A stretch of 64,000 nucleotides of DNA, from NCBI RefSeq assembly GCF_030363035.1, contig NZ_JAUCMN010000002.1, positions 186,001-250,000 of the forward strand, given 5' to 3'. Position 1 is the stretch's first letter. Each line of letters starts with the position of its first letter. The notes beneath the pieces were generated by a model. It was not told where the DNA came from. It did no database searches and was given only the letters and a program-made list of their open reading frames with translations. This DNA comes from Curtobacterium caseinilyticum. GTDB taxonomy: Bacteria; Actinomycetota; Actinomycetes; Actinomycetales; Microbacteriaceae. This document shows positions 1-8,400 of the stretch, piece by piece. Made by a program: the position numbers and the translations under genes.

Positions 1-2
1 CG

Positions 3-29
3 GGCCCGAGCGCCGGAGTGGTCGCGTGA
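3..29 (+). CDS. C-terminal tail of an upstream gene (partial)
   Basis: The first bases can be read as the last eight codons (GPSAGVVA) of a gene entering from the left. Its TGA overlaps the GTG start of the next gene (GTGA overlap), a coupling seen at several junctions in this window. Reductases of the next gene's type usually act with a Rieske oxygenase, so a terminal oxygenase is possible, but eight residues cannot show it. Confidence 0.3.
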   Translation, partial: GPSAGVVA

Positions 30-979
30 CCGCCGCGCCGGAGCGTCGTCGCATGCGGATCGCCGCACGCCACGCGGTCGCCACCGACGTCGTCGCACTC
101 GACCTCGCACCGCTCGACGGCACACCGCTGCCGGACTGGGAGCCCGGGGCGCACGTGGACGTCGAGGTCGTGCCGGGCACCGAGCGGCAGTACTCGCTCG
201 TCACGACCACGCCCGAGGGCAACTGGCGGATCGCCGTGCTCCGGGAGCCGGACGGCCGCGGGGGATCGCTCGCCGTGCACGAGGCTCTCACCGTGGGTGC
301 CGAGGTCGTGGTCGCCGGGCCGCGCAACCACTTCGGCTTCGACCCGACCAGGCCCGCCGTGTTCGTCGCCGGCGGCATCGGGATCACCCCCCTCGTGGCG
401 ATGATCGGCGCCGCGGAGCGCGCCGGCACGCCCTGGGAGCTCCACTACGCCGGTCGCAGCCGGAGCCGGATGGCGTTCGTCGACGAGCTCGTGGCGGCAC
501 ACCCCGAACGGGTCGTCGTCGCCGCGGCGGACGAGCACCCGCGGTTGGACGTGGTCGGCATCCTCGCCGGACCGCGGGACGCCGTCGTGTACTGCTGCGG
601 CCCGCGCGCACTCATGGACGCGGTCGAGACGGCCGCCGCGCACTGGCCCGCTGGGAGCGTCCGGGTCGAGCGGTTCGAACCGGTCGCCGACGTCGACGCC
701 CCCGGCGAACCGTTCGAGGTCGAGCTCGCCGTCACCGGCGTCACCGTGACCGTGCCGTCCGACCGCACGCTGCTCGAGGTCGCCGAGGAGGCCGGTGCCT
801 TCGTCCTGTCGTCGTGCCGTGAGGGCACGTGCGGCACCTGCGAGACCCCCGTCCTCGAGGGCGCGGTGGAGCACCGGGACACCGTGCTCAGCCCCGAGGA
901 ACAGGCCGACGACCGCACGATGATGGTGTGCGTCTCGCGCGCCCGGCGCGGCTGCCCGCGCCTGGTGCTGGAACTGTGA
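26..979 (+). CDS. PDR/VanB-type flavin/2Fe-2S oxidoreductase
   Basis: Cytoplasmic electron-transfer reductase of 317 aa, the usual length for phthalate-dioxygenase-reductase proteins. The N-terminal half is a flavin-binding barrel with RQYSLV (about residues 54-59). A NAD(P)-binding domain follows, with GGIGITP near 116 and the CCGP turn near 191. The C-terminal plant-type ferredoxin domain has the cluster motif SCREGTCGTC (about 263-272) and a fourth Cys in MMVCVSRA. Such proteins pass electrons from NAD(P)H to a Rieske oxygenase. HpxE of the Klebsiella hypoxanthine pathway is of this class, and the purine genes downstream make that role possible; this is inference. The GTG start overlaps the stop of a presumed upstream gene, so it is probably the second gene of an operon beginning outside the window. 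Confidence 0.85.
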   Translation: MTAAPERRRMRIAARHAVATDVVALDLAPLDGTPLPDWEPGAHVDVEVVPGTERQYSLVTTTPEGNWRIAVLREPDGRGGSLAVHEALTVGAEVVVAGPRNHFGFDPTRPAVFVAGGIGITPLVAMIGAAERAGTPWELHYAGRSRSRMAFVDELVAAHPERVVVAAADEHPRLDVVGILAGPRDAVVYCCGPRALMDAVETAAAHWPAGSVRVERFEPVADVDAPGEPFEVELAVTGVTVTVPSDRTLLEVAEEAGAFVLSSCREGTCGTCETPVLEGAVEHRDTVLSPEEQADDRTMMVCVSRARRGCPRLVLEL

Positions 980-1003
980 CGGGTCGCCGCCCGGTGGCGT
1001 GAC

Positions 1004-1046
1004 GGACGGGAGGCGGTGCGCACGACGCGCGCACCGCCTCCCGTCC
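1004..1046. terminator. Hairpin between convergent genes (GACGGGAGGC family)
   Basis: Perfect 17-bp inverted repeat (arms 1004-1020 and 1030-1046, 9-nt loop) between two convergent genes. There is no T-tract on either side. It belongs to a hairpin family sharing the core GGACGGGAGGC that recurs about eight times in the window. A bidirectional terminator or mRNA 3'-end stabiliser is the simplest reading. Confidence 0.6.
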
Positions 1047-1077
1047 GGACCGTCCCCGACCCGGACCGTGTGCGCCG

Positions 1078-2475
1078 CTAGGGACGCTCGGTGTCGTCGA
1101 GCGCGCCGCCGGTGAGCGCCGACAGACGCTCCAGCCCCGCCTCGGCGACCAGCTGGCGGGCCAGCGGACGCGCCCGCGCGACCGCCTCGCGCACGTCCAC
1201 CTTCGTGACGTCGCCGTCCGCGACGCTGAGGTCGCCGTCCACCCAGACGTCGCGGACCTCGCGGCTGCCCGCGACGAACACGACCGCCTGGTAGGGGTCG
1301 TGCACGTTCGCCAGGGTGGGGGAGTCGCCGTCGAGGACGACCAGGTCCGCACGCTTGCCCGGCTCGAGCGACCCGATCTCGTGCTCCATCCGCAGCGCTC
1401 GGGCGCCCCCGATGGTGCCCATCTCGAACGCCTCGCGGGCGCTCATCGCGGTCGCCTGCAGGTCGCGGACGCGGGCGAGCAGCGCCGCGGTCTTCATCGC
1501 CTGCAGGAAGTCCTGCGAGTCGTTCGACGCCGGGCCGTCGACGCCGATGCCGACCGGGATCCCCAGCGCACGGAGCTCGGCGACCGGCGCGATGCCGCTC
1601 GCCAGGATGCCGTTCGCGACCGGGTTGTGGGCGACGCCGACCCCGTGCGCGGCGTAGCACTCGCGGTCCTCGCGGTCCACCCACACGCTGTGCGCCGCGA
1701 TCACGGGCACCTGGAACATGCCCGTCGCCTCGGCGTGCCCGATCGCCGTGCGGCCGGTGCGCTGCCGGGCCGCGGTGACCTCCTCGCGGACCTCGTGGAA
1801 GTGCACGTGCACGCCGTGCCCGCCCGCGACGGCGTAGTCGACGTGCTCCTGCCAGGTGTCGTCGGTGTACCGGCCGATCGACGAGACCCCGACGCGGAAC
1901 GTGCTGTACCGGCTGGCGGCGGCGGCCTCGCGCAGGGCCTCGAACTCCTCGAGGATCGGCGTCGCGCCGAAGTCGCGGTCGACGTCCCCGGAGCCGAACG
2001 ACACGACACCCCGCAGCCCGAGGTCCTCGAGCGCCTGCACCACACCGGGGGTCGCCGGCTCGTCCGGCACCGGGTCGGCGCAGAACATGTCGTTCGCGGT
2101 CGTCACCCCGCTCCGCAGCAGCTGGATCCCCTGCAGGACGGTGCCGGCGTACGCCTTGTCGCGGGTCATCACCGGGTTGACGCGACCGATCAGCGCCGTG
2201 AGCCACTCCCACAGCGTGTACTGCGAGCCGATGCCGGTGATGAGGCCCTCGCTGAAGTGCCCGTGCGTGTTCACGAAGCCGGGTGTGACGATGTCGTACG
2301 CACCCCCGCGGACCGCGGCGTCGGGGTGCGCGGCGGACAGCTCGGCGAAGGTGCCGACGGCGGCGATCCGGTCCCCGTCGAGCAGGACGGCCCCGTCACG
2401 GATCGCGGCGGGCGTGGGGGCTTCGTCCGGCGCGGCGGTGAGCACCCAGCCGGCGCGGATCAGGGTCTGCGTCAT
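1078..2475 (-). CDS. Amidohydrolase, AtzB/8-oxoguanine deaminase-like
   Basis: Metal-dependent hydrolase of 465 aa from the cyclic amidohydrolase superfamily (TIM barrel with an N-terminal beta sandwich). Metal-site motifs are present: THGHF after strand 1 (about residue 70), HVHFHE (about 224), AHSVW (about 260) and GVDGPASND (about 312), where the Asp ligates the metal. Members deaminate or dechlorinate nitrogen heterocycles (8-oxoguanine, hydroxyatrazine, guanine, S-adenosylhomocysteine). Exact substrate cannot be assigned. A second, different member lies at 5932-7227 and xanthine dehydrogenase and uricase are nearby, so purine deamination is likely. The ATG has no Shine-Dalgarno but TAGGTT at exactly -12 to -7, so the mRNA is probably leaderless. 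Confidence 0.82.
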   Translation of the reverse strand: MTQTLIRAGWVLTAAPDEAPTPAAIRDGAVLLDGDRIAAVGTFAELSAAHPDAAVRGGAYDIVTPGFVNTHGHFSEGLITGIGSQYTLWEWLTALIGRVNPVMTRDKAYAGTVLQGIQLLRSGVTTANDMFCADPVPDEPATPGVVQALEDLGLRGVVSFGSGDVDRDFGATPILEEFEALREAAAASRYSTFRVGVSSIGRYTDDTWQEHVDYAVAGGHGVHVHFHEVREEVTAARQRTGRTAIGHAEATGMFQVPVIAAHSVWVDREDRECYAAHGVGVAHNPVANGILASGIAPVAELRALGIPVGIGVDGPASNDSQDFLQAMKTAALLARVRDLQATAMSAREAFEMGTIGGARALRMEHEIGSLEPGKRADLVVLDGDSPTLANVHDPYQAVVFVAGSREVRDVWVDGDLSVADGDVTKVDVREAVARARPLARQLVAEAGLERLSALTGGALDDTERP

Positions 2476-2481
2476 GGGGTG

Positions 2482-2561
2482 AACCTAGGGTGCCCGTGTT
2501 TCGCGGGTGTCACCGCGGGGTTTCCCGCCGGGGCCGGGCGGGGCGGTCGGAACGCTACGGT
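2482..2561. promoter_or_regulatory. Divergent leaderless promoters
   Basis: The 92-bp gap between divergent genes carries a -10-like hexamer at -12 to -7 of each start codon: TAGGTT at 2482-2487 (minus strand, for the amidohydrolase) and TACGGT at 2556-2561 (plus strand, for the xylanase-like gene). Neither start has a ribosome-binding site. This arrangement is typical of leaderless actinobacterial mRNA. Confidence 0.55.
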
Positions 2562-2567
2562 CCTCTC

Positions 2568-4364
2568 ATGCGTGATCTCCTCCGCCGTGCGACGGCACCG
2601 GTCTCCGCCGCCGGAGCGTCCGGTACCGCGTCCGGTCCCGCCGCGGCGGAGGCGTCCGGTACCGCCGTGGCGGTCCGCGCGGTCCGCGGGGTCGTGTGCG
2701 CGACGGTCGTCGGCGTCCTCCTCACCGTCGCGGGGTGCAGCTCGGCGGACCGGCCGCCCGAGCACGGCACCGTCGTCGACCTGGTGCGGCAGGACTGGGC
2801 GCACGTCCCCGGGGTCGACGCACGCGACGGGGTCCTGCACGTCACCGCGACCGGACGGCGCATCGTCGAGCAGGACGGCAGCGGTGGCGTGCCGGACCCG
2901 CCCGTCGACCTCGCGGGCACGCACCTCGTCGCCCCGGGGGACGTCACGGTCGCCGCATCGTTCCGGGACGTCACCGCCGACGCCACCCTGGCGGTCCTCG
3001 ACGCTCCGCCGGTGATCGCCGACGAGTTCCGGATCGAGTCTGCGGGGGTGACCCTCACCCTGCGCGGACACGACCTGCGGATCGCGGTCTCGGACGGCGC
3101 GGAGGACCAGGACGTGCGCGATCTCGAGCCGGTGCACGAGGAACACGTGCGGGTCGACGACCCCGAGGCGGAGCTGGCCGTGCACCGTTCGGGCGACCGG
3201 CTCGAGGTGACGAGCGACGGAGCGACGGTGGCGTCCCTGCCGTCCGGCGACGTCCTCGACCCGGGCACGCTCTGGCTGGGGCTGTCGAGCGAGCGCGGGT
3301 CCTTCACCGTCGACTCGTTGCACGCCTCTGCGCCCGTCGGCACCCGTCTGGCGACCGCGGGGCCCGTGGTCGAGCACGCGGAACGCGATCCGGAGGGGCT
3401 GCAGGCGCTCGCCGCCCGGTCCCGCCCCGACTTCCTGGTCGGCGCGGCGGTCGCCCTCGGGCCGCTCGCCGCGGACGAGGACCTGGCGCGTGACCTCGTG
3501 CGGAACTTCGGCGCCCTCACGCCCGAGAACGCGATGAAGCCGCAGGCGCTCTCCCCGCGGCAGGGCGAGTACACCTTCCAGGAGGCCGATGCGCTCCTCG
3601 ACGTCGCGGAACGGAAGGGCATGGCGGTGCACGGGCACACCATCGCCTTCTCGGAGGCGATGCCGCGGTGGATGCGCGACCTGCCCACCGGGTCCGAGCA
3701 GGAGCGGTCCGCGAGCGCCGATGCGCTGCTCGGCTACGTCTCGACCGTCGTCACGCACTTCCGCGGTCGGCTCGCCTCGCTCGACGTCGTGAACGAGCCC
3801 TTCGACGTCGACCAGGGGACCGAGCTGCAGGAGAACGTCTGGTACCGCGTCTTCGGGGCGTCCTACCCCGTGGTCGTCTCGCGGGCGGTCCACGACGCCG
3901 ATCCGGACGTCCGGCAGTTCGTCAACGAGAACGGCGCCGACGTCCCGGGCCCGCGACAGGACGCCCTGCTCCGGCTCGTCCTCGACACGAACGCGCACGG
4001 CGGGCACATCGACGGGGTCGGCCTGCAGACGCACGTCTACGACCTCGACACCGACACGGTGACCGCGGACGACCTCGCGCAGACCCTCGACACCTTCGCC
4101 GACGCCGGGCTGCTCGTCCGGATCTCCGAGACCGACGTCGACGACAGCGAGGGGCAGGACGCCCAGGCGGAGCAGTACGCCACGATCCTCGACACCTGCT
4201 TCCACTCGGACGCCTGCGTCTCGTGGACGACGTGGGGCGTCGACGACCGGTACGACCGGTGGCTCGACGATGCCGGCGACCTGCACCAGGGGCACGACCT
4301 GCTGTTCAGCGACGGCGAGCCCACCCCGGCGTACGACGCCGTGCGCCGCGTGCTCGGCGGGTGA
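2568..4364 (+). CDS. Secreted GH10 endo-1,4-beta-xylanase-like lipoprotein
   Basis: 598 aa, hydrolysing xylan backbone by family knowledge. It has a membrane segment ending in a lipobox (LTVAGC, about residues 52-57), so it is probably anchored outside the membrane. A beta-rich N-terminal region of about 200 residues precedes the GH10 barrel (about 280-598). The barrel shows TPENAMK, acid/base E410 in VVNEPF, nucleophile E521 in RISETDV, and SWTTWGVDD near the C-terminus. The helix motif normally written GHTLVWH reads GHTIAFS (356-362), so two conserved minus-subsite residues (Trp, His) are Phe and Ser; specificity may differ. I chose the ATG at 2568 because the longer reading adds a non-signal-like stretch and a TACGGT -10 sits at -12. 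Confidence 0.85.
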   Translation: MRDLLRRATAPVSAAGASGTASGPAAAEASGTAVAVRAVRGVVCATVVGVLLTVAGCSSADRPPEHGTVVDLVRQDWAHVPGVDARDGVLHVTATGRRIVEQDGSGGVPDPPVDLAGTHLVAPGDVTVAASFRDVTADATLAVLDAPPVIADEFRIESAGVTLTLRGHDLRIAVSDGAEDQDVRDLEPVHEEHVRVDDPEAELAVHRSGDRLEVTSDGATVASLPSGDVLDPGTLWLGLSSERGSFTVDSLHASAPVGTRLATAGPVVEHAERDPEGLQALAARSRPDFLVGAAVALGPLAADEDLARDLVRNFGALTPENAMKPQALSPRQGEYTFQEADALLDVAERKGMAVHGHTIAFSEAMPRWMRDLPTGSEQERSASADALLGYVSTVVTHFRGRLASLDVVNEPFDVDQGTELQENVWYRVFGASYPVVVSRAVHDADPDVRQFVNENGADVPGPRQDALLRLVLDTNAHGGHIDGVGLQTHVYDLDTDTVTADDLAQTLDTFADAGLLVRISETDVDDSEGQDAQAEQYATILDTCFHSDACVSWTTWGVDDRYDRWLDDAGDLHQGHDLLFSDGEPTPAYDAVRRVLGG

Positions 4365-4376
4365 TCGGTGGGGGCG

Positions 4377-5822
4377 TCACCGCGAGACGCCGAGCACCCC
4401 GCCCTCGTTGCGGATCTCGCCGTCCTCGGGTGCGTACACCCGCAGCCCGTCGAGGTCGGTCGCCTCGAGCGACCCCCGCTCCTGCCGCAGGAACGTCGTC
4501 ACGGCGCCGGGCGCGGGGAAACGGACGTCGCTGCCGACGACCACCGCGACGAACGGCCCGGCGCCGGGGTCCATGGTGCCGCGGCCGAGGAAGTACGGGT
4601 TGTAGAGCGTCGGCGTCGCCGAGACGAAGAGCACCCTGCCGCCGTTGATGCCCTGCGACCGGAGCCAGCCGTCGACCCGGGCGATCCCCGTCGGTCGTTC
4701 CGTCCACGCGACGTGGCTGACCCGCGCGGCGGGCACGACGCTCAGGAGCACGAGCACCGTGGCGAGGGACGACCACCAGACGCGGGGCCGCAACGACGCC
4801 AGTCGCGCGTACCCGATCGCGGTGAGGAGCAGGGTGAGCGGCATCCACGCCTCGTAGTACGTCGGCAGCGCGATCCGCGCGACGACCACGTAGAAGACGA
4901 CGAGCAGCCCGAGCGCGGTGCCGAGGTACGCGACCAACCGGTCCGGCCGGACGACGAAGGCCGCGACGAGTCCGACGACGATCACCACCACCATGACCGC
5001 ACCGACCCCGTCGCCGAAGAAGCGCAGGTTCGCCCACCAGGGTGCGAACGTGAAGACGTGCCCGTCGATGCTGATCGGGTGCCCGTTCGTGTTCTGCCCG
5101 TCCTGGAAGTCGATCATGTAGGTGATGGCCGAGCGGATCCCCATCGGCAGGTAGAGCAGGACGACGACGACGCCGAACGTCAGGGCCCACACGAGCCCTC
5201 CGACGACGAGTCGGCGCACGTCGCGGTGCAGGAGCGGGAGCAGCAGGAACGCCGGCAGCAGCACGACCGTCGACACCTTCGACGTCACCGACATCGCCAT
5301 GAGCGTCGCGGACACCGGGACGAGCCACCACCGCCCCGAGCGGATCCACGCCCACGCGGCACCGAGGGCGAGGAGCGCGAACACCGCCATCACCGGGTCG
5401 AGCAGCGCGAGGTGGTCCAGTCGCGGGCCGGGGCCGGCACCGTCGCGGGGGGTCAGGAGCCACAGCCCGGCGGCCGAGAGTCCCGCCCAGAAACCGATGT
5501 GCCGGCGCAACCACACGAACATCGCCGCACCCGCGACGAGCACCAGGACGGCGACGACGATGCGGGGCCCGAGGACGCCCTGCCCGAAGACGAGCTGCGC
5601 GGCGCCGAACAGGTACTTGGCGAACGGCGGGTGCTCGCGGTTCGCGCTGAGGTCGCCGTGCACGTAGGCCCACCCTGAGCGCACGTAGATCGCCTCGTCA
5701 CCGGTGACGTTCGCGCCGAGCAGGTTCCAGGTGCACTGGTACAGGCCCCAGATCGCGACGACCACGAAGGCGACGACACGGACCCGCGGATCCGCGGTGA
5801 GGGACGTGGGTCGGCGCGGCAC
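4377..5822 (-). CDS. GT39-like integral membrane glycosyltransferase
   Basis: 481 aa with about ten hydrophobic segments. The N-terminal luminal loop has the GT-C signature: GDEAIYVRSG followed by REHPPFAKYLFG (about residues 41-68), like the acidic and EHPPL motifs of protein-O-mannosyltransferase and ArnT-type enzymes. These transfer a sugar from a polyprenyl-phosphate donor on the outer face of the membrane. The acceptor (protein or cell-wall glycan) is not evident. It is convergent with the xylanase-like gene, 12 bp apart with no hairpin. The GTG start has TACGCT at -12 to -7, again leaderless-like. Confidence 0.8.
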   Translation of the reverse strand: MPRRPTSLTADPRVRVVAFVVVAIWGLYQCTWNLLGANVTGDEAIYVRSGWAYVHGDLSANREHPPFAKYLFGAAQLVFGQGVLGPRIVVAVLVLVAGAAMFVWLRRHIGFWAGLSAAGLWLLTPRDGAGPGPRLDHLALLDPVMAVFALLALGAAWAWIRSGRWWLVPVSATLMAMSVTSKVSTVVLLPAFLLLPLLHRDVRRLVVGGLVWALTFGVVVVLLYLPMGIRSAITYMIDFQDGQNTNGHPISIDGHVFTFAPWWANLRFFGDGVGAVMVVVIVVGLVAAFVVRPDRLVAYLGTALGLLVVFYVVVARIALPTYYEAWMPLTLLLTAIGYARLASLRPRVWWSSLATVLVLLSVVPAARVSHVAWTERPTGIARVDGWLRSQGINGGRVLFVSATPTLYNPYFLGRGTMDPGAGPFVAVVVGSDVRFPAPGAVTTFLRQERGSLEATDLDGLRVYAPEDGEIRNEGGVLGVSR

Positions 5823-5931
5823 CGTACGAGCGTACCGACGACGGGGCGCGACTGGTGCGGACGAGGGCGGACGACGGCGTGCGACACGTCCTCGTCACGA
5901 CCCGGAAACAGCGCCCTGTCAGCATTCGGTC

Positions 5932-7227
5932 ATGCTGACCGTCACCGGTGCCCTCCGCGTCCTCGTCGACCCTCGGACCGAACGGGACGGCGACGTCGTG
6001 GTCGACGACGGCAGCGAGGTCGCGACCACGCTCGACGCCTCCGGGTGCGTCGTCACGCCGGGCTTGGTGAACGCGCACCACCACCTGCTGCAGACCGCCT
6101 TCCGCACCCTGCCCGGCACCCGCGGCGTGCCGATGGCCGACTGGCTGCCGACGATGGCGGCGGCGTACGGCCGGGTGGGCCACGACCCCGAGCTCTACGG
6201 ACTGGCGGCGTCCGCCGGAGCCGCGGAGGGCCTCCTGTCCGGTGTCACGACGATCGCCGACCACCACCTGAACTGGCCCGCCGACGCGACCACCGACGAC
6301 ACCGTGGCGCTCGCCGCGGCCACCGTCGACGCCGTGCGCGGCGTCGGTGGACGACTCGTGTTCGTCCGCGGGTCGGCGCGGGACGACGCCGAGCGGGCCG
6401 CCGCGTCGGCGGACGCGATCGCCTCGCGCCTGCTCCACGAGGACGCCGTCGGCGGTGTCGACCCCGACGGCATGCTGCAGGTCGCCGTCGGGCCCGCTGG
6501 CGTGCACTCCGACGGCGAGGCCACCTTCCGTGCGCTCGGCGAGGTCGCGGCGCAGCACGGCCTCCGCCGACGGACCCAGGCCAACGAGCAGGTCGACACC
6601 GTGATCGCGCTCGAGCGGTACGGGCGGCGGCCGCTCGACCTGCTCGAGGCGTGGGGCTGGCTCGCCCCCGACGTCACGATCGCGCACCTGTGCGACGTCA
6701 CCGACGACGAGATCGCCCGGCTCGCGGCCGCCGGCGTGTGCGCGACGCACGCCCCGGGGTGCGACGTCCCGATGGGCTGGGGGATTGCACCGGTCGCCCG
6801 GCTCGCCGCCGCCGGCGTGCCCGTCGGCCTCGGGACGAGCGGCGGGGGCAGCAACGACGCCGGACACCTGCTGGCCGACGCCCGCCTCGCGATGCAGGTC
6901 TCCGCGCTGGTCGGCCCGCAGCTGCCAGCCCGCCAGGTGCTCGGCACGGCGACGGAGGGCTCCGCGGTGGGGCTCGGGCGGCCGGACCTCGGCCACCTCG
7001 GCGCGGGCAGCGCGGGCGACCTCTGCGTGTGGGACGTCTCCGGCGTCGCCGACGCCGGCGTGGCGGACCCCGTGGCCGGGCTCCTGTGGGCGTCTCCCGG
7101 GCGCCGGCCCCGGCACGTCGTCGTCGGTGGGCGCGTGGTGGTGCGGGACGGGAGGCTCGTCACGGCTGACGAGCGCGAGCTGGCGGCCCGCCTCGGGGAG
7201 CGGCTCGCGCGCACTCCCGTCGGTTGA
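5932..7227 (+). CDS. Amidohydrolase, probable 8-oxoguanine/hydroxyatrazine-type deaminase
   Basis: 431 aa amidohydrolase. Metal-binding motifs are VNAHHHLLQT (about residue 44), ADHHLNW, GPAGVHSDGE (about 184), IAHLCDV and GTSGGGSNDAG. The region NAHHHLLQT plus GVPMADWL resembles bacterial 8-oxoguanine deaminase and guanine-deaminase-like proteins more than the member at 1078-2475. The canonical fourth metal Asp may be that in SNDAG, or the GTSGG turn may replace GxDG; this needs a structural alignment. It is adjacent to XdhC/xanthine dehydrogenase (convergent), supporting purine breakdown. The ATG is preceded by CAGCAT at -12 to -7 rather than a ribosome-binding site. A longer reading to 5704 overlaps the divergent gene and is rejected. 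Confidence 0.82.
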   Translation: MLTVTGALRVLVDPRTERDGDVVVDDGSEVATTLDASGCVVTPGLVNAHHHLLQTAFRTLPGTRGVPMADWLPTMAAAYGRVGHDPELYGLAASAGAAEGLLSGVTTIADHHLNWPADATTDDTVALAAATVDAVRGVGGRLVFVRGSARDDAERAAASADAIASRLLHEDAVGGVDPDGMLQVAVGPAGVHSDGEATFRALGEVAAQHGLRRRTQANEQVDTVIALERYGRRPLDLLEAWGWLAPDVTIAHLCDVTDDEIARLAAAGVCATHAPGCDVPMGWGIAPVARLAAAGVPVGLGTSGGGSNDAGHLLADARLAMQVSALVGPQLPARQVLGTATEGSAVGLGRPDLGHLGAGSAGDLCVWDVSGVADAGVADPVAGLLWASPGRRPRHVVVGGRVVVRDGRLVTADERELAARLGERLARTPVG

Positions 7228-7289
7228 CCGGCGCGCTGCGGCCGGGCCGGGGGCGCCGGCGCCGGGCGGTCATGTCGTGTCGTGTCGTG

Positions 7290-7354
7290 TCGAACCACGT
7301 TCCCGACGTCGAACCAGGGCGCGGGGCTGGTTCGACGTCGTGTCCGTGGTTCGA
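7290..7354. terminator. Two-part hairpin between convergent genes
   Basis: Inverted repeat with an inner 13-bp stem (7305-7317 with 7327-7339), a 5x5 internal loop and an outer 10-bp stem (TCGAACCACG at 7290-7299 with 7345-7354). It is preceded by a short run of GTCGT repeats. It sits between convergent stops at 7227 and 7393, so a bidirectional terminator is likely. The core sequence is unlike the other hairpins in the window. Confidence 0.5.
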
Positions 7355-7392
7355 TCTCGGCGGCGGCGTCGACCACCGCGCGGGCGGCGCGG

Positions 7393-8400
7393 TCAGGCGG
7401 TGCGGGCCGGGGCCGGCGTGGGACGGCGGTGGATCGGGCCGGAGCCACCGGTGAGCGCGCTGCCGGGGGAGCCCGTCCGGGCTGCGATGACCTCGGCCAT
7501 GACGGCGACGGCCAGCTCCGACGGGGTGCGGGCTCCGATGTCGAGGCCGATCGGGGAGCGCAGTCGGTGGAGGTCGGGCGTCCCGAGCGCTCGCAGCTCC
7601 GCCGAGCGCCGGTCGTGCGTGCTCCGCGATCCCATCGCCCCGACGTAGCCGGCACCCCGGCGGAGCGCCTGGTCGACCACCTCGGCGTCGAACCGGTCGT
7701 CGTGCGAGAGCACCACGACCACCGTCGTCGCGTCGACCGGCAGGCCCGCGAGCACCCGGGGCGGCCAGCCCACGATCCGCTCGTCGGCGGCGGGGAAGCG
7801 CTCGTCGGTCAGGAACACCGGTCGCGGGTCGACCACGGTCACGGCGTACCCGAGCACCGCGGCGGCGTTCGTCACGGCGACGGCGGTCTCCACGGCTCCG
7901 ACGACGACGCACCGCGGCCGGTGGTCCGCCCGCTCGACGAAGACGCGACCGCGACAGCCGTCGGGCGCGGTGACGACCGCTCCGAGCGTGACCGCGTCGA
8001 GCGAGAGCGCGACCGACGTCGGCACGCCGGCTGCGGCGTCGCGCAGCGCACCGACGAGCACGGCGTCGTGCGGAGTGACCCGCCGGACCAGGACCTCGAC
8101 CCGGCCTCCGCACCGCAGCGCGGGTGCCCACACGGCGTCCGGGTCGTCCGGGTCGACGTCGAAGCCGAAGCGTTCCAGCACCGGCACACCCGTCTCGAGC
8201 ACCTGCTCCGCGGTGCCGAACAGCGCCCCCTCGACGCAGCCACCGGAGATCGTCCCGACGACCTGACCGCCGGGCAGCACCGCCATCGAGGTGCCGACCC
8301 CGCTGGGCGCACTGCCGGTCATCGAGACGGCGGTGGCCACGACCACCGGGTCGCCGCCGTCGAGGACGGCCAGGAGGCGCGGTGCCAGTTCGAACATCAC
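7393..8400 (-). CDS. xdhC: XdhC/CoxI-family molybdenum enzyme maturation factor
   Basis: 335 aa. XdhC proteins bind the molybdenum cofactor and help its sulfuration and insertion into xanthine dehydrogenase. The N-terminal XdhC/CoxI domain contains [15 protein letters not shown] and the motif SGGCVEGAL (about residues 52-60). The C-terminal part is a Rossmann-like domain ([12 protein letters not shown] and a later [13 protein letters not shown], about residue 270). The start is the GTG at 8400, overlapping the upstream dehydrogenase stop by four bases (GTGA), or the immediately following ATG at 8397. It is the last gene of the three-gene operon. Confidence 0.88.
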   Translation of the reverse strand: MMFELAPRLLAVLDGGDPVVVATAVSMTGSAPSGVGTSMAVLPGGQVVGTISGGCVEGALFGTAEQVLETGVPVLERFGFDVDPDDPDAVWAPALRCGGRVEVLVRRVTPHDAVLVGALRDAAAGVPTSVALSLDAVTLGAVVTAPDGCRGRVFVERADHRPRCVVVGAVETAVAVTNAAAVLGYAVTVVDPRPVFLTDERFPAADERIVGWPPRVLAGLPVDATTVVVVLSHDDRFDAEVVDQALRRGAGYVGAMGSRSTHDRRSAELRALGTPDLHRLRSPIGLDIGARTPSELAVAVMAEVIAARTGSPGSALTGGSGPIHRRPTPAPARTA

